Shown: positions 1 to 8,335, counted from the stretch's first letter. The stretch is 64,000 nucleotides of DNA from Paenisporosarcina antarctica (GCF_004367585.1 NZ_CP038016.1:1-64000); one strand, 5' to 3'. Program-made: numbers and translations. Notes: generated from the letters alone by a model not told the origin.

Positions 1-315
1 AAACAAATCTGTGAAGCCATCGGCATCGCGCGCAGTACGTTTACTGAAGTCGTCAAAAAATCGACTAAAATTATGATGAAAACAGAAGGAAAAGGGTGCC
101 AAGCACGAACGGGATTAACCTCAGTTGCGGTGCTTCTTCAGTGTGCACTTGCATTCAATCAAGCCCATCGGGCTATCTATACCGCTGCTCTACAATTGAT
201 GTTCAAGGAACGTGATAATACAGCAGCGATTACGTCATGTGAAAACATCGTCCAAAGCGTCCGTAAGTCAGGTAGGACAAGGGTTCCCGATCTATTTGGA
301 CTGAATTCATCCTAA
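1..315 (+). CDS. HTH-like protein, 5' end cut by window edge
   Basis: The frame is open from base 1 to a TAA at 313-315, giving about 104 residues, so the true start lies outside the window. The first residues (QICEAIGIARSTFTEVVKKS) look like a helix-turn-helix: a short helix, an IGIARST turn and a recognition helix. A more hydrophobic helical stretch follows (about residues 36-60), then a basic tail. I do not recognise the family. Internal ATG codons at 73 and 76 could be taken as starts, but they would cut off the HTH. Plasmid regulators often look like this, but no function is claimed. Confidence 0.5.
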   Translation, partial: KQICEAIGIARSTFTEVVKKSTKIMMKTEGKGCQARTGLTSVAVLLQCALAFNQAHRAIYTAALQLMFKERDNTAAITSCENIVQSVRKSGRTRVPDLFGLNSS

Positions 316-651
316 TTGTCCAGTCTGCCAATACATATCTGTATACATATGCTGTCCTGGTTAGTTCATGCCTAGGTTGTCTGGTTTGGCTGGTTATGCT
401 GGTTATGCAACGACCTTTCCATGCATATAGGGGAGCTGTATATTATACTGAAAGTAATTGCGTCCTCACAATTTCAAAAGCTTCTTTTGTTGACCTATAA
501 TCGGGGGAAGAAGTCACGGTCGAACAAGTGGGTAGAAATTGTTCGAGAAGTTTAAAGAGGCATCAATTAACGGTAGCTGGACCACTTTTGGTTCTAAAAA
601 TAATGACGCTACGATTTAATAAAAATAATCTTACCTAATGGATGTGATCTG
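316..651. other. Intergenic stretch without a gene
   Basis: No ORF with a ribosome binding site is visible. There is a short repeated phrase (GGTTATGCTGGTTATGC near 390-406) and no clear promoter. The sequence just ahead of the HipA-like start at 652 has only a weak Shine-Dalgarno-like GGATGTGATC. Confidence 0.4.
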
Positions 652-1458
652 ATGATTACCATCAAAATTCCACAAGAAGCTATTGCAATAGTCAGTACCT
701 CAAGTAAAGGCGATCAATCAAAATGGCGTATCGGTAATAAGTGGATAAAACAAAATGCAAGAGGTTACGAGGATATGGCAGAAATTCTCGCCGCTCTTAT
801 CTTAGAATGCTCGACATTTTCTAAATCAGAATATGTATCGTATTTTCCTTGTCAAATTGAATTACCAAACGGGGATCTTGTGCAAGGCTGTTATTCACTG
901 GATTTTCGGGGGACTAAACAGGAAGTCACGCTAGAACGTTTATTTGAAGCGAACTTTTCCTCGACAGACCAGATTTTAAACAATGCAGCTCTCTCTACTG
1001 AAGCAAAGTTCCGGGCATTAATGCAAAAAGTTCAAGAGTACACAGGAATAAACGTTTCAACTGAATTGACCCGTTTATTCGCGTTTGATGCGTTGATACT
1101 CAATGAGGATCGGCACACAAATAACATTCTCTTTTTATATGACCCGATCCAGAAAACGTGGGAGCTTGCACCCATTTTTGATCATGGACTTAGCCTTTTA
1201 TCGGATGTAAAAGACTATCCACTCGGGAAACCGTTAACAATATTAATGCGTATGGTAAAAGCAAAGCCATTAAACACCTCATTTTCGAAACAACTTGCTC
1301 TATATAAGGGAGAGCCTTTTATTAGGAAAGATGAACTGATTCGAAAGCTGGAATCCTCTTCCGTGGAGTTTGGCCGTGCGAAAAAAGTTCTTTATTCACA
1401 GATGCAAGATCCTAGACTTCAGCGTTTATTTAGTGAAGGAAGTGAAAGAAATGATTGA
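652..1458 (+). CDS. HipA-like kinase domain protein
   Basis: This 268-residue protein carries the C-terminal kinase signature of the HipA family: NEDRHTNN at residues 151-158 (catalytic Asp153, metal-binding Asn158) and PIFDHGLSLL at 174-183 (the DFG-like Asp177). HipA is a Ser/Thr kinase toxin that in E. coli phosphorylates glutamyl-tRNA synthetase and causes persistence. This protein is much shorter than HipA (about 440 aa) and lacks the usual N-terminal subdomain, like stand-alone HipA-C proteins of Firmicutes. It overlaps the next gene by 8 nt, so the two are translationally coupled. Whether it is a toxin and what it phosphorylates are inference; the kinase fold is well supported. Confidence 0.75.
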   Translation: MITIKIPQEAIAIVSTSSKGDQSKWRIGNKWIKQNARGYEDMAEILAALILECSTFSKSEYVSYFPCQIELPNGDLVQGCYSLDFRGTKQEVTLERLFEANFSSTDQILNNAALSTEAKFRALMQKVQEYTGINVSTELTRLFAFDALILNEDRHTNNILFLYDPIQKTWELAPIFDHGLSLLSDVKDYPLGKPLTILMRMVKAKPLNTSFSKQLALYKGEPFIRKDELIRKLESSSVEFGRAKKVLYSQMQDPRLQRLFSEGSERND

Positions 1459-1855
1459 TTATACAAAGTTTGATGTGATGTGGATGGATGAAGTGATTGC
1501 AACGGTTGATTTACGTCCCGCAAATGGTGGAACACCCTATGTCATTAACTATATAGTCGATTTTAATAAGCAATTTTCTCCTCAGATGGAGGGACATATT
1601 ACAGTAGATGAGTTGGAAAACTGGCTGAAGTGGCGTACATTCCCCTCTACACGTGTAAATGCGAAAGAGTTGCTTGAAGCAATAGGCATGCAAGCTTATA
1701 ACCGTTGGGGAATTGTCCATCATACGCATGGTGTCATGGCAGATGATGAGATTTGGCTGCGCTTTAAAGGTGAAACACTGACGCATAGAGATATATGTCT
1801 AAGAAAAGACCTGTACTATCCAAATAGTGATTCAGAGGAACAAGTAGGAATTTAG
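1451..1855 (+). CDS. Small partner protein of the HipA-like kinase
   Basis: This is a 134-residue protein starting at the ATG at 1451, with GAAGGAAGTGAAAG just upstream. A longer reading from 1370 has no ribosome binding site and sits fully inside the kinase gene. The start overlaps the kinase stop (ATGATTGA), so the pair forms an operon. Conserved-looking elements are RTFPSTRVNAKELL and the GIVHHTHGVMADDEIWLRF block. I have no domain name for it. Its place suggests it either restrains the kinase or is a substrate or modifier, as small proteins encoded beside HipA toxins do; no HTH is visible, unlike classical HipB. A terminator-like hairpin follows. Confidence 0.6.
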   Translation: MIDYTKFDVMWMDEVIATVDLRPANGGTPYVINYIVDFNKQFSPQMEGHITVDELENWLKWRTFPSTRVNAKELLEAIGMQAYNRWGIVHHTHGVMADDEIWLRFKGETLTHRDICLRKDLYYPNSDSEEQVGI

Positions 1856-1925
1856 GGTAACTACAATGGTCGTTAGATAAGACTATTATATTCCTGTTTC
1901 TTTTTAGAAAACCAATTATTTAAAT

Positions 1926-1939
1926 GCAACAATTGTTGC
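1926..1939. repeat. 14-bp palindrome GCAACAATTGTTGC, copy 1
   Basis: This perfect palindrome lies downstream of the HTH gene on the minus strand. A near-identical copy lies upstream of the same gene at 2650-2663. It is a candidate operator or site-specific recombination arm. Confidence 0.5.
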
Positions 1940-1984
1940 TTAATTATATTCAGGTATTTTTCACATAGATAATGAATATGGAAT

Positions 1985-2034
1985 GCGCCAGTGGTAAAGC
2001 TGATTGACTAGCTCTTTTCATTGGCGCTTTATTA
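1985..2034 (+). terminator. Hairpin after the HipA-like pair
   Basis: GCGCCA (1985-1990) pairs with TGGCGC (2022-2027), followed by TTTATTATT. It is a plausible rho-independent terminator for the 652-1855 operon. Confidence 0.5.
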
Positions 2035-2160
2035 TTAATTTAGTCTTTTGTTTTCTTCTTATATTGTCCTCGCAAGTAATCAATTACTGAGAATGTGATT
2101 TGCTCTTCAAGACTTCCGTACTGGAGGAAAAAATCCAATCGTTGTCCATTAAATCGGAAT

Positions 2161-2637
2161 TTATTGAGTAAAAAGGGGAACGCCAGGTTTAGCGTATCCT
2201 TTTTTGTGTGAGAGTATATTTTCTAACAAATAATCTCGTAGATTTTTATTATCAAGTCGTAAATGGTCTATGCATTCCTGGATAAATCGCTTCTTAAATT
2301 CGTAACGACCTTCCCAAATGTTACGGGAAGTGATTTGTTGCCACATCTTGATGCGTCCTTCTTCACGGTACCACTCGATGTCTCCAGTGCTGCCACTTGG
2401 GATTACTATTGGCAAAGGGTTCGTAGGCAAGTAAGGAGCTTCAGGTAGACGTTCTTTTATAAAGGCGTGTAAATCTTCTTCTTGAATGATCCACCCGTTC
2501 TTTTTGAGTCCTCCGCCTTTTTGGCCAATCAATTTCCCTTGCCTAAGCCATCGTTTGACACTTTCTTTATGGGATGTAATTTTATTGTGTTGGAGAATCA
2601 AAAATGCTTCGTCCACTGAATAAACGTTCACACGCAT
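2161..2637 (-). CDS. MerR/excisionase-like HTH protein, probably C-terminally truncated by frameshift
   Basis: The ORF gives a 158-residue product starting at ATG 2637, with a GGAGTGAATGCGTGTG context. Residues about 5-70 look like an excisionase/MerR-type winged HTH (SVDEAFLILQ, VKRWLRQGKLIG, GWIIQEEDLHAFI), so DNA binding is likely. After codon 144 the gene runs into a run of six A (minus strand, about 2196-2201). Removing one A opens the reading frame for about 54 more codons to a TAA at 2040-2042, encoding a well-formed tail ending in RGQYKKKTKD. The annotated stop at 2161 is therefore probably the result of a 1-bp insertion. Palindromes GCAACAATTGTT flank the gene on both sides and may be its binding sites. 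Confidence 0.6.
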   Translation of the reverse strand: MRVNVYSVDEAFLILQHNKITSHKESVKRWLRQGKLIGQKGGGLKKNGWIIQEEDLHAFIKERLPEAPYLPTNPLPIVIPSGSTGDIEWYREEGRIKMWQQITSRNIWEGRYEFKKRFIQECIDHLRLDNKNLRDYLLENILSHKKGYAKPGVPLFTQ

Positions 2638-2649
2638 TCACTCCGTTTC

Positions 2650-2663
2650 GCAACAATTGTTGT
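2650..2663. repeat. Palindrome GCAACAATTGTTGT, copy 2
   Basis: The core CAACAATTGTTG (2651-2662) is perfect. It sits 13 bp upstream of the HTH gene start, the expected place for an autorepressor site. The phrase CGTTTCGCAACAA covering its left arm recurs at 2750-2762. Confidence 0.5.
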
Positions 2664-2901
2664 ATTTAAACGATTAATATGAGATTGTCATCCCTAATGA
2701 TTTTTAGGTACATTCTTCTGTTGGATCTGGTTGAAAGTTTGTTATAACGCGTTTCGCAACAACCTACCATACATGAAATTAGTAAAAATATCGCACTTTT
2801 ACAAAAGATAAAGAAGACCGTCAGCTAGCAAAACACGTATTGAATAGTCATATCGATAACAAAACAACATGATTCATATGAAAGGCTAATTACTTTTTAC
2901 C

Positions 2902-2939
2902 TAAACCTACTCATTTAATTGGAAAATGAGTAGGTTTAT
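2902..2939 (+). terminator. Strong hairpin with T-rich tail
   Basis: AAACCTACTCATTT and its complement form a 14-bp stem with a short loop, followed by TTTATTTTAT. A second hairpin (AATATCATTTT/AAAATGATATT, about 2982-3009) lies just ahead of the Fic gene. The rest of 2638-3049 holds no gene. Confidence 0.5.
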
Positions 2940-3049
2940 TTTATAATGATTATATTCATTAATACATTCAAATGCATTAATGAATATCATTTTGTATAAA
3001 ATGATATTCTTTTGAATAGGATGATGAGTATATTCTGGAGGTGATTTAG

Positions 3050-4093
3050 ATGAGAAATTATCAATACGAAAATTTAACTCAATTAATGATGCCCATGAAA
3101 ACAGTGAATTTAATTGCAAAGATTAATGAATATAAAGGAAAACAGGAATTATATAAGAGGCAAGCACCGCAAATTTTAGACACGTTACGTGATGTTGCGG
3201 TTATACATTCGACGAAAGCTTCCAATGCAATTGAGGGAATTATTATTACGGATAGTCGTCTGATGAGCATTATGAAAAATGATACGGATTTACAGGATCG
3301 TTCTGAAGGGGAGATTGCTGGCTACCGGGATGTGTTGCAACTTATCCATGCTTCATTCGAAGCAATTCCTGTGAGGGAATCAGTAATTTTACAGCTACAC
3401 AAGGAAATGTATCGCTATATTTCGATTGATGGTGGTACGTGGAAAAATGCTGATAATGTGATTACCGAGACATTTTCTGATGGAGCAAAGAGAATTCGGT
3501 TTGAACCCGTTTCTGCTTTTAATACACCAAGAGCGATGGAACGAGTTTGCTTTGAATTTCGCGAAAGAATGAGTAAGCAAGATGTTGAGCCACTAATCTT
3601 ATTAAGTATATTTATTTTAGACTTTTTATCAATTCATCCGTTTAGTGAGGGAAATGGACGTATGGCAAGACTATTAACGCTATTACTTTTATATCAATTT
3701 GGATTCGAAGTCGGTCGTTATATTAGTTTGGAAAAAATTATTGAAGAATCAAAGGAAGAGTATTATGAAACGTTGCGAAAGTCATCAATTGGATGGCACG
3801 AAGGAACGAATGATATTTTTCCCTGGATAAATTATTTGCTAGGCACTTTTGTTGCCGCGTATAAAGATTTAGAATCGCGAGTTGGTGTGATTAAATCGCA
3901 AAAAGGTGGAAAAAGCCAACGTGTACATGTATTTATAGAAAAAAAGTTGGGATTCTTTACGAAATCTGATATCCGAAATGCATGTCCAGATGTAAGTGAA
4001 GCAACAATTAATCGTGTATTAAGTGAGCTTAAAAAGCAGCAACTAATCGAATCTGTTGGACTCGGTAGAAATGCAAAGTGGAAAAAGAAATAG
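3050..4093 (+). CDS. Fic family AMP-transferase, class II, with winged-helix tail
   Basis: This 347-residue protein has the full Fic core HPFSEGNGRMAR at residues 196-207: catalytic His196, the anion-binding GNGR loop and Arg207. Fic enzymes transfer AMP (or another nucleotide moiety) from a nucleotide to protein hydroxyls. SNAIEG at residues 58-63 matches the inhibitory (S/T)xxxE(G/N) helix, whose Glu62 would block ATP. In class II enzymes this helix lies N-terminal to the core in the same chain, so the protein should be self-inhibited. The last 55 residues (VSEATINRVLSELKKQQLIE) look like a winged helix. The start has an excellent site (TGGAGGTGATTTAG-ATG). Its target is unknown. Confidence 0.88.
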   Translation: MRNYQYENLTQLMMPMKTVNLIAKINEYKGKQELYKRQAPQILDTLRDVAVIHSTKASNAIEGIIITDSRLMSIMKNDTDLQDRSEGEIAGYRDVLQLIHASFEAIPVRESVILQLHKEMYRYISIDGGTWKNADNVITETFSDGAKRIRFEPVSAFNTPRAMERVCFEFRERMSKQDVEPLILLSIFILDFLSIHPFSEGNGRMARLLTLLLLYQFGFEVGRYISLEKIIEESKEEYYETLRKSSIGWHEGTNDIFPWINYLLGTFVAAYKDLESRVGVIKSQKGGKSQRVHVFIEKKLGFFTKSDIRNACPDVSEATINRVLSELKKQQLIESVGLGRNAKWKKK

Positions 4094-4100
4094 TCGCATA

Positions 4101-4286
4101 TAAATATATAGTATTAAAGGTAATGTAAGCAAAGGAAAACCCGAAGTAGATATTAATATTAAGATAGAAGGGAATGTCGGGGAAGTATTATGTGAAATTA
4201 CTCTTAGTGAACCAGAAACATTTGATGAGGTAGAGAAAATCACGGAAAAAGAAGTGGAAGAGACCGTTAATCAGACCGAAACTTAA
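4101..4286 (+). pseudogene. gerC-type germination lipoprotein fragment (3' end only)
   Basis: A start-less frame encodes GKPEVDINIKIEGNVGE and continues through LSEPETFDEVEKITEKEVEE to a TAA at 4284-4286. The alternating beta pattern followed by a helical tail is that of the last domain of Ger(x)C spore germinant-receptor lipoproteins. Only about 55 codons remain, with no start and no signal sequence, so it is a remnant. A gerB-type fragment follows at once, an order opposite to that of normal gerA-gerB-gerC operons. Confidence 0.55.
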
Positions 4287-4288
4287 TA

Positions 4289-4699
4289 GGCGGAATCGTC
4301 ATCATTATATTTTTGTGTGTTTCGGTATTAGGTGCTGAGAAAACTGCAAGAGAGATTTATCCAAGTTATGAATTGACCAAAAGGATAAATGACGGGGATT
4401 TTGTACAGCGTATAGAGGGGTTAATGGCTACCCTCTGGATGATCACCCTCTATATTAAGATGGCCCTTTATTTTTTCGCTTCGGTTTTAGGAATAGCACA
4501 AATTCTAAACCTGAAAGATTACCGGCCTTTAACATTACCGTTAGGATGGATTGCCGTTGTCCTTTCTCTCGTGGTTTATCCTTCTGTCTCATATCAACAA
4601 GAATGGGACGATACAACGGGTACTTCCTTTTCACTATCAATAGGATTATTTTTACCTCTTTTACTGGTAGTCGTATATGTCATACGAAAAAAACAATAA
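4289..4699 (+). pseudogene. gerB-type germination permease fragment (3' end only)
   Basis: The open frame runs from just after a TAG to a TAA at 4697-4699. The first in-frame start codon (GTG at 4313) has no ribosome binding site. The peptide has three or four membrane segments (TLWMITLYIKMALYFFASVL, LPLGWIAVVLSLVVYP, SIGLFLPLLLVVVYVI) and the LKDYRPLTLPLG loop typical of the C-terminal third of GerAB/GerKB-type permeases, which are about 360 aa when intact. It is a remnant of a spore germinant receptor and supports a spore-forming host lineage. Confidence 0.6.
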
Positions 4700-4731
4700 A
4701 AAAAGAAGACTGAAAGACCTAGGAAAGAAAA

Positions 4732-4875
4732 ATGCTAAAAGCCATTAGACGATGCATAACCAAGTATCATGATAGTAGGAATTTTAGTTTAGTGAAAAAT
4801 ATAAATGCCGTAATGATAATTTTTCTATTAGTTTTGTTTCTAATACAGCACATTCATGAACAGGTTATTGAATAG
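4732..4875 (+). CDS. Possible 47-residue membrane peptide
   Basis: ATG 4732 follows TAGGAAAGAAA. The product has a basic N-terminus (MLKAIRRCITKYHDSRN) and one hydrophobic helix (VMIIFLLVLFLI). It is too short for family assignment; it could equally be chance. Confidence 0.3.
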   Translation: MLKAIRRCITKYHDSRNFSLVKNINAVMIIFLLVLFLIQHIHEQVIE

Positions 4876-5101
4876 ACTTTATACTTTTTCTTCCTATTAA
4901 GATTTCGAGATATGTTTCTGATGTTTACATTTGTTCAATTTTGATTGTACACCAACCTTCTCTGTATTAAAAATCGTGAATTATAGAACAAAAAAAGGAA
5001 AAATCACGTCGTAATCCAGTCAACTCAACGATGTATTTTTAGTGAATAATGAATCAGATTGAGGTAATGAAGAAGAAGTGAGTGCCCGTCAGGATTTACT
5101 T

Positions 5102-5141
5102 GAAGGGCGTAACTTCCTAAACCTGGTGTTATGTCAACCTA
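5102..5141 (-). repeat. Dispersed GGTTGACATAAC repeat, copy A
   Basis: On the minus strand this reads TAGGTTGACATAACACC, five bases, then TAGGAAGTTACGCCCTTC. Related copies lie at 36077, 58182 and 58631. It is an intergenic repeat of unknown origin, possibly the end of an insertion sequence or MITE. Confidence 0.5.
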
Positions 5142-5165
5142 GGGTGTATACGTGATACATACCAG

Positions 5166-5522
5166 TTAAGCTAATACACCTCTTACAACATCTTTTAGTT
5201 CATAAATATCAAATGGTTTAGTCATGTAGTGCGTAGCACCTAATTCCATTGCTTCTTGAATAAGATTATCATCTACATACGCACTCATCATGACAATTGG
5301 AACATTTGGTAAGATTATTTTAATCCTTTTTAGAACTTCTAATCCATTCATGGAGGGGAGTTTTAAATCTAATAGGATTACATCTATTTTGACTTTCTGT
5401 ACAATTTCAAGCGCTTCTCTCCCACTAGCCGCAAGAAATGTAGCAAGACCATCTCTTTTAAATACCTCATCCAACAATAAACGAATCCCTTGTTGGTCAT
5501 CCACAATAAGAATATTTTTCAT
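5166..5522 (-). CDS. Spo0F-like stand-alone response regulator
   Basis: This is a 118-residue single receiver domain. The acidic pair Asp8-Asp9, phospho-acceptor Asp52 (ILLDLKLP), Ser80 and Lys102 (TKPFD) are all in place. The opening residues, the GIRLLLDEVF helix and the KPFDIYEL end closely resemble Bacillus Spo0F, the phosphotransfer protein between sporulation kinases and Spo0B. Spo0F is 124 aa, so the length fits. No output domain or partner gene is nearby. As the chromosome normally carries spo0F with ctsU/pyrG-region neighbours, this lone copy is probably a paralogue that could divert phosphate in the sporulation relay; that role is inference. Confidence 0.8.
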   Translation of the reverse strand: MKNILIVDDQQGIRLLLDEVFKRDGLATFLAASGREALEIVQKVKIDVILLDLKLPSMNGLEVLKRIKIILPNVPIVMMSAYVDDNLIQEAMELGATHYMTKPFDIYELKDVVRGVLA

Positions 5523-5767
5523 GTCAATGAACCTTTCTTAATCTTAATCAGAATGATTTTAAAATGTATTTTTTTTGAATTTTTAAGTAGCCCTATTATA
5601 CCATTTTATCTTATTTTCAGAAAAATACTATAATTATGTTAGGTGTAGTTGACATCTTGAGGATTTGATCATCCATTTCTTAGAACTCGCAAACGCTTAA
5701 AGGTCCCGAATTGAGTTTCGCCAAATATTTTTTAATCCTGATGTTATGTAACACGTTTGCGTTCCGG

Positions 5768-6083
5768 ATTTTAAGAGAAAATGTATTTGCTTCTTAATTT
5801 ATTAACGCGGTTTCTATATCTTGGATTTCAATGGTTACTAGCTGGATGGGGAAAAATTAGTGGTGGATTCGATGCAAAGTGGTTTTCTAGAAGGATCTGA
5901 AATAAAAGCAACAGGCGAACATTCAGCCGTTCAATCCTGGTGGGAAATATTTTTAAATGAACAAGCGATACCAAACGTTGAACTTTTTAAAATATTAGTT
6001 TCATGAGTGAATTTTTAGTAGGACTTGGACTTATATTAGGTGCGTTCACTACTTTTTCTGCACTATTGGGGGGACGGGGTTAA
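5768..6083 (+). pseudogene. Broken doxX-family membrane protein gene
   Basis: Three frames spliced together recover a DoxX-type protein: FLRENVFAS, then LLTRFLYLGFQWLLAGWGKI, then GFDAKWF, then LEGSEIKATGEHSAVQSWWE, PNVELFKILVS and SEFLVGLGLILGAFTTFSAL. The WLLAGWGKISGGF and EFLVGLGLILGAFT blocks are hallmarks of the family. At least three frameshifts and a premature end leave no functional product. Confidence 0.65.
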
Positions 6084-6210
6084 ATAAAGAGTTGTGACAA
6101 CGATAATTCTATTCAGAATAACTGATATTATAGATTGTTTGTGGCGATTTGATAAATGTATACTATGGTTCCATTTCATTTTTTTATCGGGATGCAAAAA
6201 AATAAAGGAA

Positions 6211-6246
6211 AAATGGCCATCTCTAATAGCGAGATGGCCATTTTTT
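6211..6246 (-). terminator. Terminator of the CAP-domain gene
   Basis: AATGGCCATCTC and GAGATGGCCATT form a perfect 12-bp stem with a 6-base loop. On the minus strand it is followed by TTTTTCC. It sits 10 bp after the stop of the gene at 6256. Confidence 0.8.
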
Positions 6247-6255
6247 CAAATTTCA

Positions 6256-6864
6256 TTATTTTTGAATAAATTGTTGTGTCCAGTAATGACCTTGTGCATC
6301 ATATCCAATTCCAATATGAGTGAAATTAGCGTTCATGATATTTTTGCGATGACCAGGGGAGTTCATCCATCCCTTTACAACTTCAGAAGCTGTTTTTTGA
6401 CCCATTGCAATATTTTCTGCAGCTGCACGGTAATCAATTCCAAGTGCTTTCATGCGATCGAATGGTGAGCCAAATGTCGGACTTGTATGTGAGAAATAAT
6501 TGTTTGTTCTCATATCTGTTGATTTTTCACGCGCTGCATTCATCAGTTTCGAATCTGCTGCAAGAGGTTTTAAACCAGATTTTGCACGCTCTTGATTCGT
6601 TAATGTTAGTACTTGTTGTTCAATCGATGAGATCGAACCTGATTGTTGTGATGCAGATGGTGTTGTTGGTTTTTCTGCTGCTGGTTGTGTATTTGTTGCC
6701 TGCTTATCTGCAACGGGTTTAGTTGTTTCTGTAGGTTTCTGTACTTGGGTAGCTGTTGTATTATATGTTGATTGAGTAGGACACGTTGCTGCTTCTGCTG
6801 TTGCTGCTTGTCCTAATGAGAAAAACAATGCTCCCATTGATAATGCTAGTAACCACTTCTTCAT
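6256..6864 (-). CDS. Secreted CAP (SCP/PR-1-like) domain protein, YkwD-like
   Basis: The start chosen is the ATG at 6864 because GAGGAGTGGATGAA precedes it; a longer reading from 6909 lacks such a site. The 202-residue protein has a signal peptide (MKKWLLALSMGALFFSLGQA), a Thr/Gln/Pro-rich linker (about 26-80) and a C-terminal CAP domain with the hallmark stretches LTNQERAKSGLKPL, YFSHTSPTFGSPFDRM, AAENIAMG, GWMNSPGHRKNIM and HYWTQQF. Bacillus YkwD-type proteins are secreted or spore-coat associated, with poorly known function. It is monocistronic with its own terminator. Confidence 0.85.
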   Translation of the reverse strand: MKKWLLALSMGALFFSLGQAATAEAATCPTQSTYNTTATQVQKPTETTKPVADKQATNTQPAAEKPTTPSASQQSGSISSIEQQVLTLTNQERAKSGLKPLAADSKLMNAAREKSTDMRTNNYFSHTSPTFGSPFDRMKALGIDYRAAAENIAMGQKTASEVVKGWMNSPGHRKNIMNANFTHIGIGYDAQGHYWTQQFIQK

Positions 6865-7250
6865 TTCATCCACTCCTCTGCCACTTAGTCTAGGGTTGAA
6901 ATCTCGCAAAATATTACCTATTCGTTACCAATGTCACCAATAAAAACTAAAAGGTATTCTCTCTGCACCTTCAAGACCTTATAAATTGCGTGGTTTTAGC
7001 TGAATTCCCATATATTTCATAGTAAACGGTATTGACTCTTTGAAAAACTTATTCATATAACTCTATTAATTGCGCTTTTAAGATGCGAATAAAGGGTCAA
7101 TCTTTCACCGTTTAAAATCAGAATGGCTATAGAAATCGTGAATAATTCGATTGGAACGTCTAGAATCGGCATGTAAGCGAACGCTAAATTACTCCATTTT
7201 GAGGGTAAATACTTCAACGTTAAATAGGTTATTACAATAGACTTACATAG
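6865..7250. other. Intergenic region, possible decayed minus-strand ORF
   Basis: A minus-strand frame at 7053-7265 encodes hydrophobic-looking sequence (IPIELFTISIAILIL-type), but it has no convincing start or ribosome binding site. I treat it as a possible remnant of a membrane protein. No promoter motif stands out. Confidence 0.25.
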
Positions 7251-7916
7251 ACGTCCGAAGAACAATCAGCTACACAGCAAGAAGAAACAGATGTAGAGCA
7301 AGTGTATCTGGATGGTTTGTTAGGGGATACCGAAAGCGTTATGACGGTGCTTGAAGAAAAAGAGTATGATCGTTTAGCTAAAGATGAAAAAGAGTTGTTG
7401 CAGCAACTCTGGATCGAACATGGATCCTATGAACAATACCTCGAAAAAGAAGAGCTTGCCGTCAGTCGATTAACCGAGTATATGACGAATCAAAATCTAC
7501 CGGATGAATTAGATCGATTGCAAAACATCTTGAACCGGTCAGATCCACATATTGATTTTGCGAAAGGGGTCCTTTCAAAAGAGTGGGACAACGTCCTTGC
7601 AAATCGAGAGGGGATTGACCTAACTGAAGATCGAAAAACACATATTGTAACAGCCTTTCTATCTATAGAAGATGTTGCAGCTGCTAAGGCCTTTGTGGGT
7701 GAAAAAGCACCAAAGAATGATGGATTGATGAATCGGGTATTAACAGCCGAGAAAAACCAAGTAGAGATGGCCACTTTAGAGGACGAAAAAGTAGGTCTTC
7801 AACAAACAATTGATGACAGTGAAGATAAAGGTAAAGTGACAGAAGCAAAAGAAAAGATGGTCGTCGTTCAAAGTGAATTGGATGCATTAAAAAGAATAAT
7901 GGACTGTGAGGTGTAA
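7251..7916 (+). pseudogene. N-terminally truncated coiled-coil protein, unknown
   Basis: The frame is open from a TAG at 7248-7250 to the TAA at 7914-7916. The first start candidates (GTG 7302) have no Shine-Dalgarno sequence, and the coding pattern continues upstream as SEEQSATQQEETDVEQ, so the 5' part appears missing. About 204-220 residues remain, highly charged and mostly helical, with heptad-like stretches near the C-terminus (KVTEAKEKMVVVQSELDALK). A lipoprotein or cell-wall-associated helical protein is possible, but I do not recognise it. The next gene follows 5 bp later, so the two may have formed an operon. Confidence 0.4.
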
Positions 7917-7921
7917 AGAGA

Positions 7922-8164
7922 TTGCAGACAAAACGAATTGCAAAAAATGGGCGAATCTTATTGCCTAGAGATATATTAGATCGTTTTCAATTAGATGATG
8001 GCGATCTGATTGATATTTCCTATAATGAAACACAAATCATGATTGAACCACATAATCAAACCTATTTGTGTGCGATTACAGGAAAGATTTCAAAAGAGGC
8101 AGTGAAGATTGGAGAGGCATGGATTAGTAAAGAGGGAATCAAGAAGTTAATGGAAAATATGTAA
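7922..8164 (+). CDS. AbrB/SpoVT-type transition-state regulator
   Basis: The start is TTG 7922, with GAGGTGTAAAGA spaced correctly ahead of it. The 80-residue protein opens with the swapped-hairpin beta domain KRIAKNGRILLPRDILDRF and GDLIDISYNETQIMIEP, the DNA-binding fold of AbrB/MazE/SpoVT proteins. The second half (CAITGKISKEA) matches the C-terminal multimerisation segment of AbrB-like proteins. B. subtilis AbrB (96 aa) represses post-exponential genes; plasmid homologues often regulate locally. The target here is unknown. A terminator follows. Confidence 0.82.
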   Translation: MQTKRIAKNGRILLPRDILDRFQLDDGDLIDISYNETQIMIEPHNQTYLCAITGKISKEAVKIGEAWISKEGIKKLMENM

Positions 8165-8169
8165 CAGTA

Positions 8170-8197
8170 AAGCCTGAAATTACTTCAGGCTTTTTAT
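8170..8197 (+). terminator. Terminator of the AbrB-like gene
   Basis: AAGCCTGAA/TTCAGGCTT stem, 5-base loop, then TTTTATT. Confidence 0.8.
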
Positions 8198-8251
8198 TAT
8201 GTAAGTATTTCAAATAATCAATCTATTAGATGAACTGTGATAATAAAAAAA

Positions 8252-8314
8252 TTGACAGTTAGATTTAAATAAGCTATAGTAATTCTATGGAATATCTATA
8301 GTAATTCTATAGAA
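8252..8314 (+). promoter_or_regulatory. Consensus promoter with direct-repeat operator
   Basis: TTGACA (8252-8257), a 17-bp spacer and TATAGT (8275-8280) form a near-perfect sigma-A promoter. CTATAGTAATTCTATGGAA (8274-8292) and CTATAGTAATTCTATAGAA (8296-8314) are direct repeats covering the -10 element and the start point, as expected for a repressor or activator site. They precede the gene at 8336. Confidence 0.65.
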
Positions 8315-8335
8315 AAATTAAAGGAGGAAAATATT

